A stretch of 64,000 bases of DNA from JAOAGA01 sp964540515. GTDB taxonomy: Bacteria; CALINM01. The position numbers were made by a program, and so were the translations under genes. Below, piece by piece: positions 37,838-47,184 of this stretch. The notes below the pieces were generated by a model. The model ran no database searches. It was not told the origin of the DNA and saw nothing but the letters and a program-made list of their open reading frames with translations. Positions within the stretch are counted from its first letter, which is position 1. Every line of letters begins with the position of its first letter. The DNA lies in NCBI GenBank assembly GCA_964540515.1, contig CAZIMS010000001.1, positions 319,664 to 383,663 of the forward strand, given 5' to 3'.

Positions 37838-38608
37838 ATGTTTAATTTTATTCAATACAAGAAAGAAGGTAGAGTTGCTGAGATTAGAATTAACAAGCCC
37901 CCATATAATATCCTTGATATTAAGACAATGGAGGAGATTAATAATGCCTTGGAAGATGTAAAAAAAAGTGAGAATGATTTGAATGTTTTGCTAATCACAT
38001 CAGAGGGAGATAAAGCCTTTTCTGCCGGCGTAGATGTGGCTGACCACACAAAAGATAAGATGGAAGTTATGCTTAGTGTCTTTCACGGTATCTTTAGAAG
38101 ACTTGATGCCCTTGATATAGTGACGGTTGCAGGTGTTAAGGGTTCTGCACTTGGTGGTGGCTGTGAGCTTGCTATCGGCTGTGATTTGATAATATGTGCT
38201 GATAATGCAAAGTTTGGTCAGCCCGAGATTAAGTTGGCAGTTTTTCCTCCTGTTGCAATAACATATCTTTCTCAGATAGTGGGTACAAAAAAGGCCTTAG
38301 AGATAATCCTTTTAGGAGAAAATCTATCGGCAGAAGAGGCGAAGGTTTTGGGATTAGTTAATCAAGTCTTTCCTCTTAAAGATTATGAGGAGAAGAGCAA
38401 GGATTATATAAAAAAGTTTGAGGTAATGAGCGGCTCTGCCCTTAAGATTACAAAGAAAGCTTTTAAAAAGTCACTGAGTTTTAATTTTGAAGAGGTCCTA
38501 TCTCAAGCAGAAGAAGATTATATAAGTAAACTTATGACTTTAGAGGATCCCAATGAAGGTATAAACTCTTTTATGGAAAAGAGAAAACCTCTTTGGAGAC
38601 ACAGATAA
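37838..38608 (+). CDS. dch: enoyl-CoA hydratase family; resembles cyclohexa-1,5-dienecarbonyl-CoA hydratase
   Basis: A 256-residue crotonase-fold protein. The oxyanion-hole segments FSAGVDVADHT and GSALGGGCELAIG are present, as are both catalytic glutamates (GGGCELA and QPEIKLAVFPP). The stretch MLSVFHGIFRRLD and FPPVAITYL match what I recall of dienoyl-CoA hydratases of the anaerobic benzoyl-CoA pathway. The next gene looks like the enzyme of the following step, which supports this. A generic crotonase acting on crotonyl-CoA is the alternative. Symbol is tentative. Confidence 0.65.
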   Translation: MFNFIQYKKEGRVAEIRINKPPYNILDIKTMEEINNALEDVKKSENDLNVLLITSEGDKAFSAGVDVADHTKDKMEVMLSVFHGIFRRLDALDIVTVAGVKGSALGGGCELAIGCDLIICADNAKFGQPEIKLAVFPPVAITYLSQIVGTKKALEIILLGENLSAEEAKVLGLVNQVFPLKDYEEKSKDYIKKFEVMSGSALKITKKAFKKSLSFNFEEVLSQAEEDYISKLMTLEDPNEGINSFMEKRKPLWRHR

Positions 38609-38631
38609 AGTTTAATTTTGGAGGTAATAAG

Positions 38632-39699
38632 ATGGGAGTAGATATAATAAAAACATATCAAATGGTGGAGCCCGGGAAATTAATAAAAACAGAGGTCCCC
38701 AAAGAGAAACTTAAAGATGATGAGGTTTTAGTTGAGATAAAAGGTTGTGGTGTATGTCATACAGATCTAAGTTACTTCTATCAGGGTGTTCCTACCGTTA
38801 CCAAACCACCTCTTACATTAGGTCACGAGATATCAGGTGTAATTGTAGAGGGTAGAGCTGATCTGATTGGTAAAGAGGTAATTGTGCCTGCTGTTATGCC
38901 CTGCAATAGCTGTCCTATCTGTGCTAAGGGGAGAGAAAATAGATGTCTTAATCAAAAGATGCCTGGTAATAATTTAGGGATATATGGTGGTTATTCGAGT
39001 CATATACCAGTTCCCTATAGAGACCTTTGTTTTATAGAAAATAGAGGTGATTTTCCTTTAGAGGTGCTGGCAGTTGTTGCAGATGCAGTTACAACGCCCT
39101 ATCAGGCAGCCATAAGAGGAGGGCTTGAAAGGGGTGATTTGGTAATGATTATAGGTGCTGCAGGAGGAGTAGGTACCTATATGACTCAGATGGCAAAGGC
39201 TTTCGGCGCAGAATGTGTGATAGGGTTTGATATAGCAGAAGAAAAGCTGGAAGACTTGAAGAAATATGGGCTTGACTTTGCTATTAATCCTAAAGGTAAA
39301 GAGATAAAGGAACTTAAAGATATTTTTAAAACTATATGTAAAGAGAAAGGTTATCCATCCAATTATTCTTGGAAAATTTTTGAATGCACCGGTATTAAGC
39401 CAGGGCAAGAGTTAGCTTTAGAGTTTTTGTCCTTTATTGGGAAGTTGGTGGTTGTTGGTTATGGACCTCAAAAGATTGAATATATGCTCTCTAAGCTTAT
39501 GGCTTTTGATGCTGAGATAATAGGGACCTGGGGTTGTCCTCCAAAACACTATAAGAGTGTTCTTGATCTTGTATTGAATGGAAAGGTACAGATTAAGCCA
39601 TTTGTTGAGACAAGACCTATGAGTCAGATAGAAGAAGTTTTTGAGTTAGCCCATCACGGTATGTTGAAAAAAAGGGTAGTCTTAACACCGGATTTTTAG
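38632..39699 (+). CDS. had: zinc alcohol dehydrogenase; resembles 6-hydroxycyclohex-1-ene-1-carbonyl-CoA dehydrogenase
   Basis: A 355-residue medium-chain dehydrogenase. Catalytic zinc ligands lie in GCGVCHTDLSYF and LGHEISG; four structural-zinc cysteines are in PCNSCPICAKGRENRC; the NAD motif is GAAGGVGTYM. Segments such as VIVPAVMPCNSC, KMPGNNLGIYGGYSSH, VVADAVTTPYQAA, GTWGCPPKHY and VETRPMSQIEEVFE match the Had enzyme of the benzoyl-CoA pathway closely. I use ATG 38632 (GGAGG seven bases upstream), not a TTG 13 codons earlier inside the hydratase gene. The ring hydrolase (Oah/BamA) is not in the window. Convergent with the UMF1 gene, 4-bp overlap. Confidence 0.78.
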   Translation: MGVDIIKTYQMVEPGKLIKTEVPKEKLKDDEVLVEIKGCGVCHTDLSYFYQGVPTVTKPPLTLGHEISGVIVEGRADLIGKEVIVPAVMPCNSCPICAKGRENRCLNQKMPGNNLGIYGGYSSHIPVPYRDLCFIENRGDFPLEVLAVVADAVTTPYQAAIRGGLERGDLVMIIGAAGGVGTYMTQMAKAFGAECVIGFDIAEEKLEDLKKYGLDFAINPKGKEIKELKDIFKTICKEKGYPSNYSWKIFECTGIKPGQELALEFLSFIGKLVVVGYGPQKIEYMLSKLMAFDAEIIGTWGCPPKHYKSVLDLVLNGKVQIKPFVETRPMSQIEEVFELAHHGMLKKRVVLTPDF

Positions 39700-40922
39700 T
39701 TTTTACTGAAAGAAGGAATCTTTAAAATAAAAAAAAGACCTCCTAAAAAAAATAAAGTAACAGATAAGATTGCCGGTCTTTGGCTTCCTGTTAATAGTGA
39801 TATTTGTCCAAACAATAAAGGCCCCAAGATGGAAGAGCTTTTTCCTACAAGTGAATAGATGCCAAAGTATTCGGCCTCACAACCTTTAGGTATAAAGTAG
39901 GCAAAGAGAGTTCGAGAGGCTGACTGTATAGCTCCAAGTCCTATCCCACCTATGCTTGCTATCACAAAAAAAGCCATCTTACTGTCTACAAGAAAGGCTC
40001 CTATAGTTACGGTAATCCAAAAGATTAGAGAGATAATAACTACAACCTTAGGACCTCTTTTATCAATTAAATTAGCAAAGAGAAAAGACCCGCTCAAAGC
40101 AGTTATTTGAACCAACATAAAGAGCTTTATAATCTCTACATTGCTAAATCCTAATGATGTTGTAGCAAAAATAGTAGAGAAGGCAATAACTGTGTTTATA
40201 CCATCTCCATAGAGAAAATATGCCAAGAGAACCTTCTTTAAGTTTCTTGACCTTTGTACAATCTTAATTTTATCCACAACGTAACCTATACCGCTTTTTA
40301 TAGATCTTAAGAGGGAAATTTTTTTCTCATCCTTTGGTAAGAAAAAGAAAGAGGGCAGAGAAAAGATTAAGAAAAATAAAGAAACTGTAAGCCATATTAA
40401 ATCGTATCTATTTTCCTTCGCTAATAATAAGGCAAGAAACAGAGATAATATCGAGCCTAAATAGCCTAAACCAAAACCCCAAGAAGAAACTCTTCCCAAG
40501 TAGTTTATAGGAGAGATTATTGATAAAAAGGAGTTATAAAAGATTACTGAAGCTTCCATGGAAATATTTGCAAATAGTATTAATATAAAACCTAAAAATA
40601 TGTCACCTCTGCTTATAAAGTTAAAGGATGCCACAGAGAGGGAGGAAAGGATTATAAAAAAATAAAGCATAGTCTTTCTTTTTCCTGAGTAGTCTGCTAT
40701 ACCACCAAGGATTGGAGAGAGTAAGGCGGTAATAAACATACTCAAAGATACAGCTCTTCCCCACCAGAGGTCTCCAGCGCCATCAGTATTGCCAACAATT
40801 ACATTTGCATAATATACCGGGAAGATAACAGAGGCGATTATAGCAGAGTAGCTGGAGTTAGCAAAATCAATAAGGCACCAACTAAAAATCTGTTTTTTAT
40901 TCAAATTAAAGCTTTTTTGCAT
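39696..40922 (-). CDS. MFS transporter, UMF1/Atg22-like
   Basis: A 408-residue polytopic membrane protein with about 12 hydrophobic segments. The N-terminus (FSWCLIDFANSSYSAII) is the hallmark of the UMF1 family, and MFS loop motif A appears as GGIADYSGKRKTML. Substrate is unknown. It is single-gene, convergent to the acyl-CoA operon and divergent from yacG. Confidence 0.88.
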   Translation of the reverse strand: MQKSFNLNKKQIFSWCLIDFANSSYSAIIASVIFPVYYANVIVGNTDGAGDLWWGRAVSLSMFITALLSPILGGIADYSGKRKTMLYFFIILSSLSVASFNFISRGDIFLGFILILFANISMEASVIFYNSFLSIISPINYLGRVSSWGFGLGYLGSILSLFLALLLAKENRYDLIWLTVSLFFLIFSLPSFFFLPKDEKKISLLRSIKSGIGYVVDKIKIVQRSRNLKKVLLAYFLYGDGINTVIAFSTIFATTSLGFSNVEIIKLFMLVQITALSGSFLFANLIDKRGPKVVVIISLIFWITVTIGAFLVDSKMAFFVIASIGGIGLGAIQSASRTLFAYFIPKGCEAEYFGIYSLVGKSSSILGPLLFGQISLLTGSQRPAILSVTLFFLGGLFFILKIPSFSKN

Positions 40923-41005
40923 ATTAGTGATGATAGCACAAAAATTTTTTATAGAGGCATCAAAATGAGATAGACATATAAGAGCCCATAGGTATAATAA
41001 ATCTT

Positions 41006-41209
41006 ATGAGTTTTTCAGTTAAAAGAAAATGTCCCATCTGTGGAAAAGAATTAACTGTTAGTATTGAAAGGTCTATCTATGGTCCTTTTTGCTCTATAAG
41101 GTGCAAAGAGATTGATTTATTAAATTGGCTTGATGAGAAATATTTTATTAGCAGATATATAAAAGAAGAGGATATTGAAGAAGATTTAGGGAGAGATACT
41201 AAATCCTAA
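41006..41209 (+). CDS. yacG: YacG-like zinc-ribbon protein (DNA gyrase inhibitor family)
   Basis: A 67-residue protein with the YacG four-cysteine ribbon: CPICGKEL and CSIRCKEIDLLNWLDEKYFI. In E. coli YacG binds GyrB and blocks DNA binding; function here is by family only. It overlaps cysS by 11 bp convergently. Confidence 0.8.
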   Translation: MSFSVKRKCPICGKELTVSIERSIYGPFCSIRCKEIDLLNWLDEKYFISRYIKEEDIEEDLGRDTKS

Positions 41210-42665
41210 TTCTATAGCGGGTTCCTTCCTTTGTATCCTCCAGCTCTATTCCCATTGCATAAAGCTTATTTCTTATCTCATCTGCCTTTTCAAAATCTTT
41301 ATTTTTTCTTGAGAGCGTACGTTCTTCTATAAGACTATCAATGGCATCCCTTGATAAATCGAGGTCTTCTAAGTGCTTATCAAGGGCCTTCTCAAAAAAT
41401 TGAGTAGGGTCTTCTTGCAAAATACCCAATAGGTTAGACAACTTTTTGAGAGCATGAAAAGACTTTTTCACTAATAATAAATCCATATTTGATAGGTTTT
41501 TGCCTTTACTTTGAATAAGTTTGTTTATTTCTTTTGTAAAATCGAAAATTTTTGAGATTGCAATGGCAGTATTAAAATCATCAAGCATGGCAGCATCAAA
41601 GGAGTTTTCAAAATCGCTTATTATAATTCTTTGGTCTTCATTCAACTCACCATCAATGTCTTTGTTTTCAATTAATTCCTGCCAATTTTTAAGAGTTAGA
41701 TATAGCCTTTTAAGGCTTTTTTCAAAGTCTTTTAACTTCTCCTCATCATAGTCTATGGGACTTCTATAATGACTTGATAAAATAAAGAGCTTTAATGATT
41801 CAGGATGAAACTTCTTTACTATCTCCCTAATAGTTAATATGTTTCCCAAGGATTTACTCATCTTTTCTTTATTTATGTTTACAAAGCCGTTATGTAACCA
41901 GTATCTTACAAAGGGCTTTCCTGTATATGCCTCGCTTTGAGCTATCTCATTTTCATGATGAGGGAATATTAGATCCATACCGCCACCGTGAATATCAAAG
42001 GTCTCTCCTAAAAGATTTAGAGACATGGCGCTACATTCTAAATGCCAGCCAGGCCTGCCTTCACCAAAAGGAGAGCTCCAAGAAGGCTCATAATCAAGTC
42101 TCTTTCTTTTCCAAAGGGCGAAATCAAGGGGGCTTTTTTTTCTCTCATCTACATCAACCCGTGCCCCAGACTTTAACTCATCGAGAGGTTTTTTAGAGAG
42201 CTTCCCATAATCTGGAAAGGCTTCTACAGAAAAATATACATCACCATCAACCTCATAGGCATAACCTTTTTCGATAAGAGATTGTGTAATCTCTATCATC
42301 TTTTCAATATATTCGGTTGCGCGGGGGGTATAAGTGGGTTTTTCTATACCAAGAATCTCCATGTCTTCATGAAAGGCTTTAATATATTTTTCTGAGACCT
42401 CTTTAAAATGACAACCTTCATCTTTAGCTCTATTAATAATCTTATCGTCAATATCAGTATAATTTCTTACATAATACACTTTATAACTTAATCTATCTTT
42501 AAGAAACCTATAGATTGCATCAAAGACTATCTGTACCCTTGCATGTCCAATATGAGAATAATCATAGGCTGTAATGCCACAGACATACATCTTAACCTTT
42601 CCCTCTTCTACAGGTGTAAATTTTTCTTTTGTGTTGTTTAAAGTGTTATAAACATAGAGGTCCAT
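41199..42665 (-). CDS. cysS: cysteinyl-tRNA synthetase
   Basis: Class I synthetase charging tRNA-Cys; 488 residues. HIGH-type motif ITAYDYSHIGHAR, zinc ligands in YVCGITAY and WHLECSAMS with HGGGMDLIFPHHENE, and KMSKSLGN are all present. I use ATG 42665 (MDLYVYNTL), preceded by TGGAG; an ATG four codons upstream has no Shine-Dalgarno. One base separates it from ispF, forming an ispD-ispF-cysS unit often seen in bacteria. Confidence 0.96.
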   Translation of the reverse strand: MDLYVYNTLNNTKEKFTPVEEGKVKMYVCGITAYDYSHIGHARVQIVFDAIYRFLKDRLSYKVYYVRNYTDIDDKIINRAKDEGCHFKEVSEKYIKAFHEDMEILGIEKPTYTPRATEYIEKMIEITQSLIEKGYAYEVDGDVYFSVEAFPDYGKLSKKPLDELKSGARVDVDERKKSPLDFALWKRKRLDYEPSWSSPFGEGRPGWHLECSAMSLNLLGETFDIHGGGMDLIFPHHENEIAQSEAYTGKPFVRYWLHNGFVNINKEKMSKSLGNILTIREIVKKFHPESLKLFILSSHYRSPIDYDEEKLKDFEKSLKRLYLTLKNWQELIENKDIDGELNEDQRIIISDFENSFDAAMLDDFNTAIAISKIFDFTKEINKLIQSKGKNLSNMDLLLVKKSFHALKKLSNLLGILQEDPTQFFEKALDKHLEDLDLSRDAIDSLIEERTLSRKNKDFEKADEIRNKLYAMGIELEDTKEGTRYRIRI

Positions 42666-42666
42666 C

Positions 42667-43152
42667 TTAAACTCCATTTTTGTATATTAATGCTGTTGCC
42701 ATACAGACAATCCCTTCTTTTCTCCCTGCAAAGCCCATCTTCTCTGTGGTAGTCCCTTTAATATTGATATCATCTTCAGATATCAATAAAATCTTTGAAA
42801 GTGTTTTTTTCATCATCTCAACGTATTTTCTTATCTTTGGTTCTTCACAGATAACAATACAATCTATGTTAGATATCTTAAACCCCTTTCCTTTTACCAG
42901 ATCAAAAACCCTTTCCAGAAGAATCTTGCTATCTATGTCTTTAAAAGAAGAGCTGCTATCAGGAAAATGTTTGCCTATATCATCTTCACCTATGGCACCA
43001 AGCAAAGCATCCATTATAGCGTGTATTAGACAGTCTGCATCGGAATGTCCAGCTAAACCTAAGGGGTAGTCTATCTTTACTCCTCCCAGAAAAAGCTCTC
43101 TACCCTCTTGAAAACGATGAAAATCAACTCCTAATCCTACTTTTATTCTCAT
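42667..43152 (-). CDS. ispF: 2-C-methyl-D-erythritol 2,4-cyclodiphosphate synthase
   Basis: A 161-residue MEP-pathway enzyme forming the cyclodiphosphate from CDP-ME-2-phosphate. Metal ligands are in GLGVDFHRF and GHSDADCLIHAIMDALLGA; the family motif IGKHFPD is present and the C-terminus contains KGTTTEKMGFAGRKEGI. It overlaps ispD by 29 bp, so the two steps are translationally coupled. Confidence 0.96.
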   Translation of the reverse strand: MRIKVGLGVDFHRFQEGRELFLGGVKIDYPLGLAGHSDADCLIHAIMDALLGAIGEDDIGKHFPDSSSSFKDIDSKILLERVFDLVKGKGFKISNIDCIVICEEPKIRKYVEMMKKTLSKILLISEDDINIKGTTTEKMGFAGRKEGIVCMATALIYKNGV

Positions 43153-43819
43153 AAAACTCTACTAAGTTTTTAATTATATCCAAATCTTCTTTAAATGTAA
43201 GCTTTAAATTGTACCGTTCTCCTTGAACAACATAAACCTTTTCTCCTAAAAGCTCTAAAAGATTTGCCTCATCGGTATAAGTAATATCATGGTCAATCCT
43301 ATTGATGGCATTTTTAAGAAGAGAGAGCTTAAAACCCTGTGGTGTTTGAGATAGAAATAGTTTATCCCTATCAATAGTTTTTATAATAAGATGGTCTTCC
43401 ACCTTTTTTACAGTATCTGGTATTGGTATGACTGGTATGGCATTGCCGTATTTTTTTGTAGCTTTATAGACCCTTAAAAATAGAGAGCTTGATGCAATAG
43501 GTCTTACAGAGTCATGTATCAATACGATAGCGCTATCATCATTTATATTATTGATGGCCCTTATAACGGAATCTTGTCTTCTTTCCCCACCCTCTACAAG
43601 AGTAGCTGTAAAATTATAATTTTGAAGCATCTTTTCAAAGATATCCCTATAGCCAGAGGGGTATGTAACAATAACCTCTCTATGTTTTAAAGGAGATATG
43701 CTTTTAAGAGAGTAATACAAAAGAGCTTTACCCTTTATTTTTATAAGCTGTTTAGGGTTTTTGGATCCAAATCTTTTTCCAACACCTGAGGCAAGGATAA
43801 CGATATATAGATTGTCCAT
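43124..43819 (-). CDS. ispD: 2-C-methyl-D-erythritol 4-phosphate cytidylyltransferase
   Basis: A 231-residue nucleotidyltransferase of the MEP isoprenoid pathway. The N-terminal ASGVGKRFGSKNPKQ holds the CTP-binding Arg and Lys; VLIHDSVRPIAS, TQTPQGF-like SQTPQGFKL and YTDEANLLE are characteristic. It overlaps ispF and is three bases downstream of the PIN/TRAM gene. Confidence 0.95.
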   Translation of the reverse strand: MDNLYIVILASGVGKRFGSKNPKQLIKIKGKALLYYSLKSISPLKHREVIVTYPSGYRDIFEKMLQNYNFTATLVEGGERRQDSVIRAINNINDDSAIVLIHDSVRPIASSSLFLRVYKATKKYGNAIPVIPIPDTVKKVEDHLIIKTIDRDKLFLSQTPQGFKLSLLKNAINRIDHDITYTDEANLLELLGEKVYVVQGERYNLKLTFKEDLDIIKNLVEFYENKSRIRS

Positions 43820-43822
43820 TGT

Positions 43823-44809
43823 TTATGAATGGATATGGGCAAAGATAATCTTTCCAGAAGGGGTTTGGAAGACACTCTTTACCTCAACATCTATCTTCTG
43901 ACCTATAAATTTTTTACCGTTTTCAACTACTATCATTGTTCCATCATCTAAGTATGCAACTGCTTGTCCAGGCTCTTTACCCTCTTTAAGAAGAAAAACG
44001 TTGATAACCTCACCAGCCACGAGAGATGGCTTTAAGGCGTTAGCTAATATGTTAAGATTTAGGTTTTGAATGCCCTGTAGCTCTGCCACCTTACTTAAGT
44101 TATAATCCATAGTAACGATCTTCCCATTCAATTTTTTTGCCAATGTAACAAGCTTTAGGTCCACCTCTTTAATTCTAAAAAAATCCACTTCAGATATCTC
44201 TAAATCGTGAGTAACTTTTTGAATATTAGATAACACATCGAGCCCTCTTCTGCCTTTTGCCCTTTTAACAGGGTCTATAGAATCAGCTAAAACTTGGAGT
44301 TCCTTTACAACAAAACGGGGAACCACAAAGGGGCCCTCTAAAAAACCACTCTCAATAATATCAGAGATCCTGCCATCTATAAGAATACTTGTGTCAAAAA
44401 CCTTTGGAATCCGCTCACCCTTAAAATCTTTTTTATCCTCAACAAAGGGTATAGTAATGTTCTTAATCTTTTCTATACCAATGGATATACCAATATAAGC
44501 CAACAATACCCCTAAAATAAACCTTATCCCTAAGGTATATCCGAGAAAATCTATGCTTAATGCAGGATTATTTAGGTAACCAGTAAAAAAAAAGAGAGGC
44601 GATATAGAAAGCACAAAACCAATAAAAGCACCTACAAAGTATTTTATAGGAACCTTGGCTATAACATCCCTTATTATTATTGTTAAAAGCCCTAAAACAA
44701 AGCCAGAAAAGAGCCCTAATAAGTTATGAGAGCCCTTAAAGATTAAACCAAAAAAAAAGTACCCGCTAAGGGTACTAAATATTAATACAAGAATTTTAAT
44801 AACATACAC
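43823..44809 (-). CDS. PIN-TRAM domain membrane protein (YacL-like)
   Basis: A 328-residue protein with about four N-terminal membrane helices (residues 1-110), a PIN nuclease-fold domain (IPKVFDTSILIDGRISDII with acidic metal ligands; KIVTMDYNLSKVA) and a C-terminal TRAM domain (GQAVAYLDDGTMIVVENG). The order carD-PIN/TRAM-ispD-ispF matches a conserved bacterial cluster. Its RNase activity has not been settled in general; role unknown here. Confidence 0.87.
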   Translation of the reverse strand: MYVIKILVLIFSTLSGYFFFGLIFKGSHNLLGLFSGFVLGLLTIIIRDVIAKVPIKYFVGAFIGFVLSISPLFFFTGYLNNPALSIDFLGYTLGIRFILGVLLAYIGISIGIEKIKNITIPFVEDKKDFKGERIPKVFDTSILIDGRISDIIESGFLEGPFVVPRFVVKELQVLADSIDPVKRAKGRRGLDVLSNIQKVTHDLEISEVDFFRIKEVDLKLVTLAKKLNGKIVTMDYNLSKVAELQGIQNLNLNILANALKPSLVAGEVINVFLLKEGKEPGQAVAYLDDGTMIVVENGKKFIGQKIDVEVKSVFQTPSGKIIFAHIHS

Positions 44810-44818
44810 ATCAAAACC

Positions 44819-45310
44819 TTAAGATGAGAGAAGTGAGTTTATCTTACTAACTATAACATCTTCTGAACAGTTTTCGCAACAGGCAAGTTCTTTAATAATT
44901 AATTTTTTTACCTGATCAAGGAGTTTTTTTTCGCCGAAAGATAGAGTTTTGTGTGATTGTAGATTGGTTAGCTCTTTTAATATCTGGGCATGGTCAATAA
45001 TAGAGCCGCTTTTTAGCTTTGCGTAGTAATCTCTCTGCCTTCTATTCCATGGAATATGTGTTCTGACAATACGCTCTTCGCCGCTTTTTTTTAGTACCGA
45101 AAAAACCTCTTCAACCTTTTCTTTAGGAGTTAGATGTCTTAAACCTACGGAGGTAACTTTTGATTGGGGGATTGTGACAGTCATACCACTATCCATAATC
45201 TTTAGGACGTAATAGCACTCATTTGTCCCATTACATTCTTTACTTTCAATCCTCTCAATAACCCCCACCCCATGAGTGGGATAAAAAGCCTTATCGCCTA
45301 CGCCAAACAT
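44819..45310 (-). CDS. carD: CarD-family transcription regulator
   Basis: A 163-residue protein with the RNA polymerase-interacting domain (FGVGDKAFYPTHGVGVIERI, YVLKIMDSGMTVTIP) and a C-terminal helical DNA-binding part (WNRRQRDYYAKLKSG). CarD binds the RNAP beta subunit and stabilises open promoter complexes. GGGAGG precedes the ATG. First gene of the ispD-ispF-cysS unit. In mycobacteria, myxobacteria and many deltaproteobacteria it sits at this same locus. Confidence 0.92.
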   Translation of the reverse strand: MFGVGDKAFYPTHGVGVIERIESKECNGTNECYYVLKIMDSGMTVTIPQSKVTSVGLRHLTPKEKVEEVFSVLKKSGEERIVRTHIPWNRRQRDYYAKLKSGSIIDHAQILKELTNLQSHKTLSFGEKKLLDQVKKLIIKELACCENCSEDVIVSKINSLLSS

Positions 45311-45418
45311 AATATAGCCCTCCCCTTTCTCCCTAATATACTAAAAAATAAAAAATTAGTGATATCTAATTCTATTATATTACACTTAAATTAGTCAAGA
45401 AATATTTTCACAATTAAA

Positions 45419-45775
45419 TTAAAAGGGAATAAGTATACTTAGCACTCCATCCTTTAGTTTAGCCTTTGCTCTTGACCCGTCTATTAATATTGGCAACTCA
45501 ATAACCTTCTCAAAAGTTGCTACATCTCTTTCCATCAAAAGGTAGTTTAAACTTTTTTTATCATCCCTCTTATTGCCACAAATTTTAATACGATTATTTT
45601 CGCAAATAACCGATATCTCATCCTTCCCGTACGATGGCACTTCTAATTCTATGTTTAGGCCTTCTTCACTCTCGTAAATATCAAGAGGAGGGTTAAAGGT
45701 TCTACTCTTTCTTTTTATATCCTCTTCAAAGTCATTTAGCTGAATGTTTATATAATAAAAGTCATCTAAGCTCAT
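45419..45775 (-). CDS. Hsp20/alpha-crystallin small heat-shock protein
   Basis: A 118-residue small chaperone with a short N-terminal arm and an alpha-crystallin domain (PPLDIYESEEGLNIELEVPSY; the core AKLKDGVLSILIPF replaces the usual A-x-x-x-n-GvL motif). The C-terminal I-x-I tail appears shortened (SILIPF ends the protein). It overlaps degP by 4 bp, an envelope/heat stress pair. Confidence 0.87.
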   Translation of the reverse strand: MSLDDFYYINIQLNDFEEDIKRKSRTFNPPLDIYESEEGLNIELEVPSYGKDEISVICENNRIKICGNKRDDKKSLNYLLMERDVATFEKVIELPILIDGSRAKAKLKDGVLSILIPF

Positions 45776-47070
45776 GGCATCCTAAAACTAACAAATTTAT
45801 TCCCCTGTTTTGTCCTTAGCTGAATAGTTACAGCTGATTTTGGAGGAATTGATGAGATTATATCTATTAATTGTTCGATAGTATCTACCTTTTTGTTATT
45901 AATGCTAATAATTATGTCGCCAGGAACAATCTTCAAAGAACCTGCTATTGAATGAGGTTGAACCTCTTCTACAACGATGCCACTTTTGGATTCTGATAAT
46001 CTAAGTCCCAACCTTTCAAGAACAGTGCCCTGTTCTGATTGTTTGCTTAAGGTTGCATTTATAGATATCTCTTTCTTTTCTCTGTAGATTTTTAATTTAA
46101 CCGTATCGCCAGGCAGATAACTGGCAATAATCTTTGGAAAAGAGGTAAACTCATCTACCACCTTACCATTGACCTCAAGAATAATGTCTCCTTCTTTAAG
46201 GCCAGCTTTTTCAGCAGGACTATTTTTTACCACCTCTGAGATCAATACTCCATATATTTTATCAAGCCCAAAGCTTTCAGCAATGTCCTTAGTAACTTCT
46301 TGAAACTTAATACCCAAATAGGCCCTTTCAACCGTACCCTTCTTTAGTTGCGGCAAGATTGTCTTAATCATATTGATAGGGATAGAAAAGCCTATATTCT
46401 GTCCACCGGCTATAATTGCAGTATTTATTCCAACTATCTCACCATTAAGATTAAAAAGAGGCCCACCAGAGTTCCCAAAATTTATAGGCGCATCTGTCTG
46501 GATAAAATCGTCATAGGGACCAGAACCTATGACCCTTCCTTTGGCACTAACTATACCTTTTGTTACAGTGTGAGATAGCCCAAAGGGGTTTCCTATAGCA
46601 ATTACCCAGTCGCCTACCTCTAACTTGTCGGAATCACCTAATTTTGCGGAGGGAAGGTTATCTTTGTTGATTTTTAATAGAGCAATGTCAATCTTTGGGT
46701 CCTTTCCTATTACTACTGCCTCTATGTCTTCCTTAGATTTATAAAGCCTAACCTTAATGATGGTGGCATCCTTTATAACATGGTTATTGGTAAGTATATA
46801 ACCATCTTCTGATATAATTACACCTGAGCCCAAACTTTGCCTTTGAAAATCTTTTGGCGTATCAAAGTCAAAGGGAGATTCTCCAAAAAACTCTTTAAAG
46901 AAGTCAAAGGGTGTGGGCCTCTGGGCCTTGACGATTTGTGTAGTGCTTATGTTGACTACCGCTGGTTCAACCTTTTTTACTAAAGCAGAAAAACTTTTTA
47001 GCTCTTGACTCTCTAAGGGACTTACTGTTGTTAGGAAAATAAAAAGTATTCCAAAAAAAAGCCTAACCAT
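45772..47070 (-). CDS. degP: DegP/HtrA-family periplasmic serine protease
   Basis: A 432-residue trypsin-like protease and chaperone. Signal peptide MVRLFFGILFIFLTTVS; triad His in LTNNHVIKDA, Asp in KIDIALLKI and Ser in NFGNSGGPLF; two PDZ domains follow (residues about 255-345 and 350-430). I use ATG 47070, with GGAGG ten bases upstream, rather than an ATG 31 codons earlier that would lie inside the divergent SOS promoter. It degrades misfolded periplasmic proteins and is coupled to the hsp20 gene. Confidence 0.94.
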   Translation of the reverse strand: MVRLFFGILFIFLTTVSPLESQELKSFSALVKKVEPAVVNISTTQIVKAQRPTPFDFFKEFFGESPFDFDTPKDFQRQSLGSGVIISEDGYILTNNHVIKDATIIKVRLYKSKEDIEAVVIGKDPKIDIALLKINKDNLPSAKLGDSDKLEVGDWVIAIGNPFGLSHTVTKGIVSAKGRVIGSGPYDDFIQTDAPINFGNSGGPLFNLNGEIVGINTAIIAGGQNIGFSIPINMIKTILPQLKKGTVERAYLGIKFQEVTKDIAESFGLDKIYGVLISEVVKNSPAEKAGLKEGDIILEVNGKVVDEFTSFPKIIASYLPGDTVKLKIYREKKEISINATLSKQSEQGTVLERLGLRLSESKSGIVVEEVQPHSIAGSLKIVPGDIIISINNKKVDTIEQLIDIISSIPPKSAVTIQLRTKQGNKFVSFRMP

Positions 47071-47148
47071 TATCTTTATACCTCCTACAAAACCTTTATT
47101 AATTTTATCAGAATCAAAAAAAAAGTCAAAAACACCTGTTAAAAATAA

Positions 47149-47177
47149 TTGACAACTGAACAAATGTTCAGTATATT
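47149..47177 (+). promoter_or_regulatory. SOS promoter (sigma-70 consensus) for the dinB-lexA operon
   Basis: TTGACA at 47149-47154 and TATATT at 47172-47177, exactly 17 bp apart. The expected transcript start, about seven bases past the -10, is next to the ATG at 47185. The LexA-type palindrome fills the spacer, so LexA binding would block RNA polymerase. Confidence 0.8.
47155..47172. promoter_or_regulatory. lexA box: LexA/SOS box
   Basis: ACTGAACA-AA-TGTTCAGT, a perfect inverted repeat containing GAAC-N4-GTTC, the Gram-positive-type (DinR/Cheo) LexA site. It lies in front of the operon that ends with lexA, so autoregulation is expected. Confidence 0.82.
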
Positions 47178-47184
47178 TTAAAAT

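Noticed and set aside
47071..47163. N-terminal extension of degP by 31 codons
   Set aside because: It has no Shine-Dalgarno, hides the signal peptide, and overlaps the SOS promoter; ATG 47070 fits.
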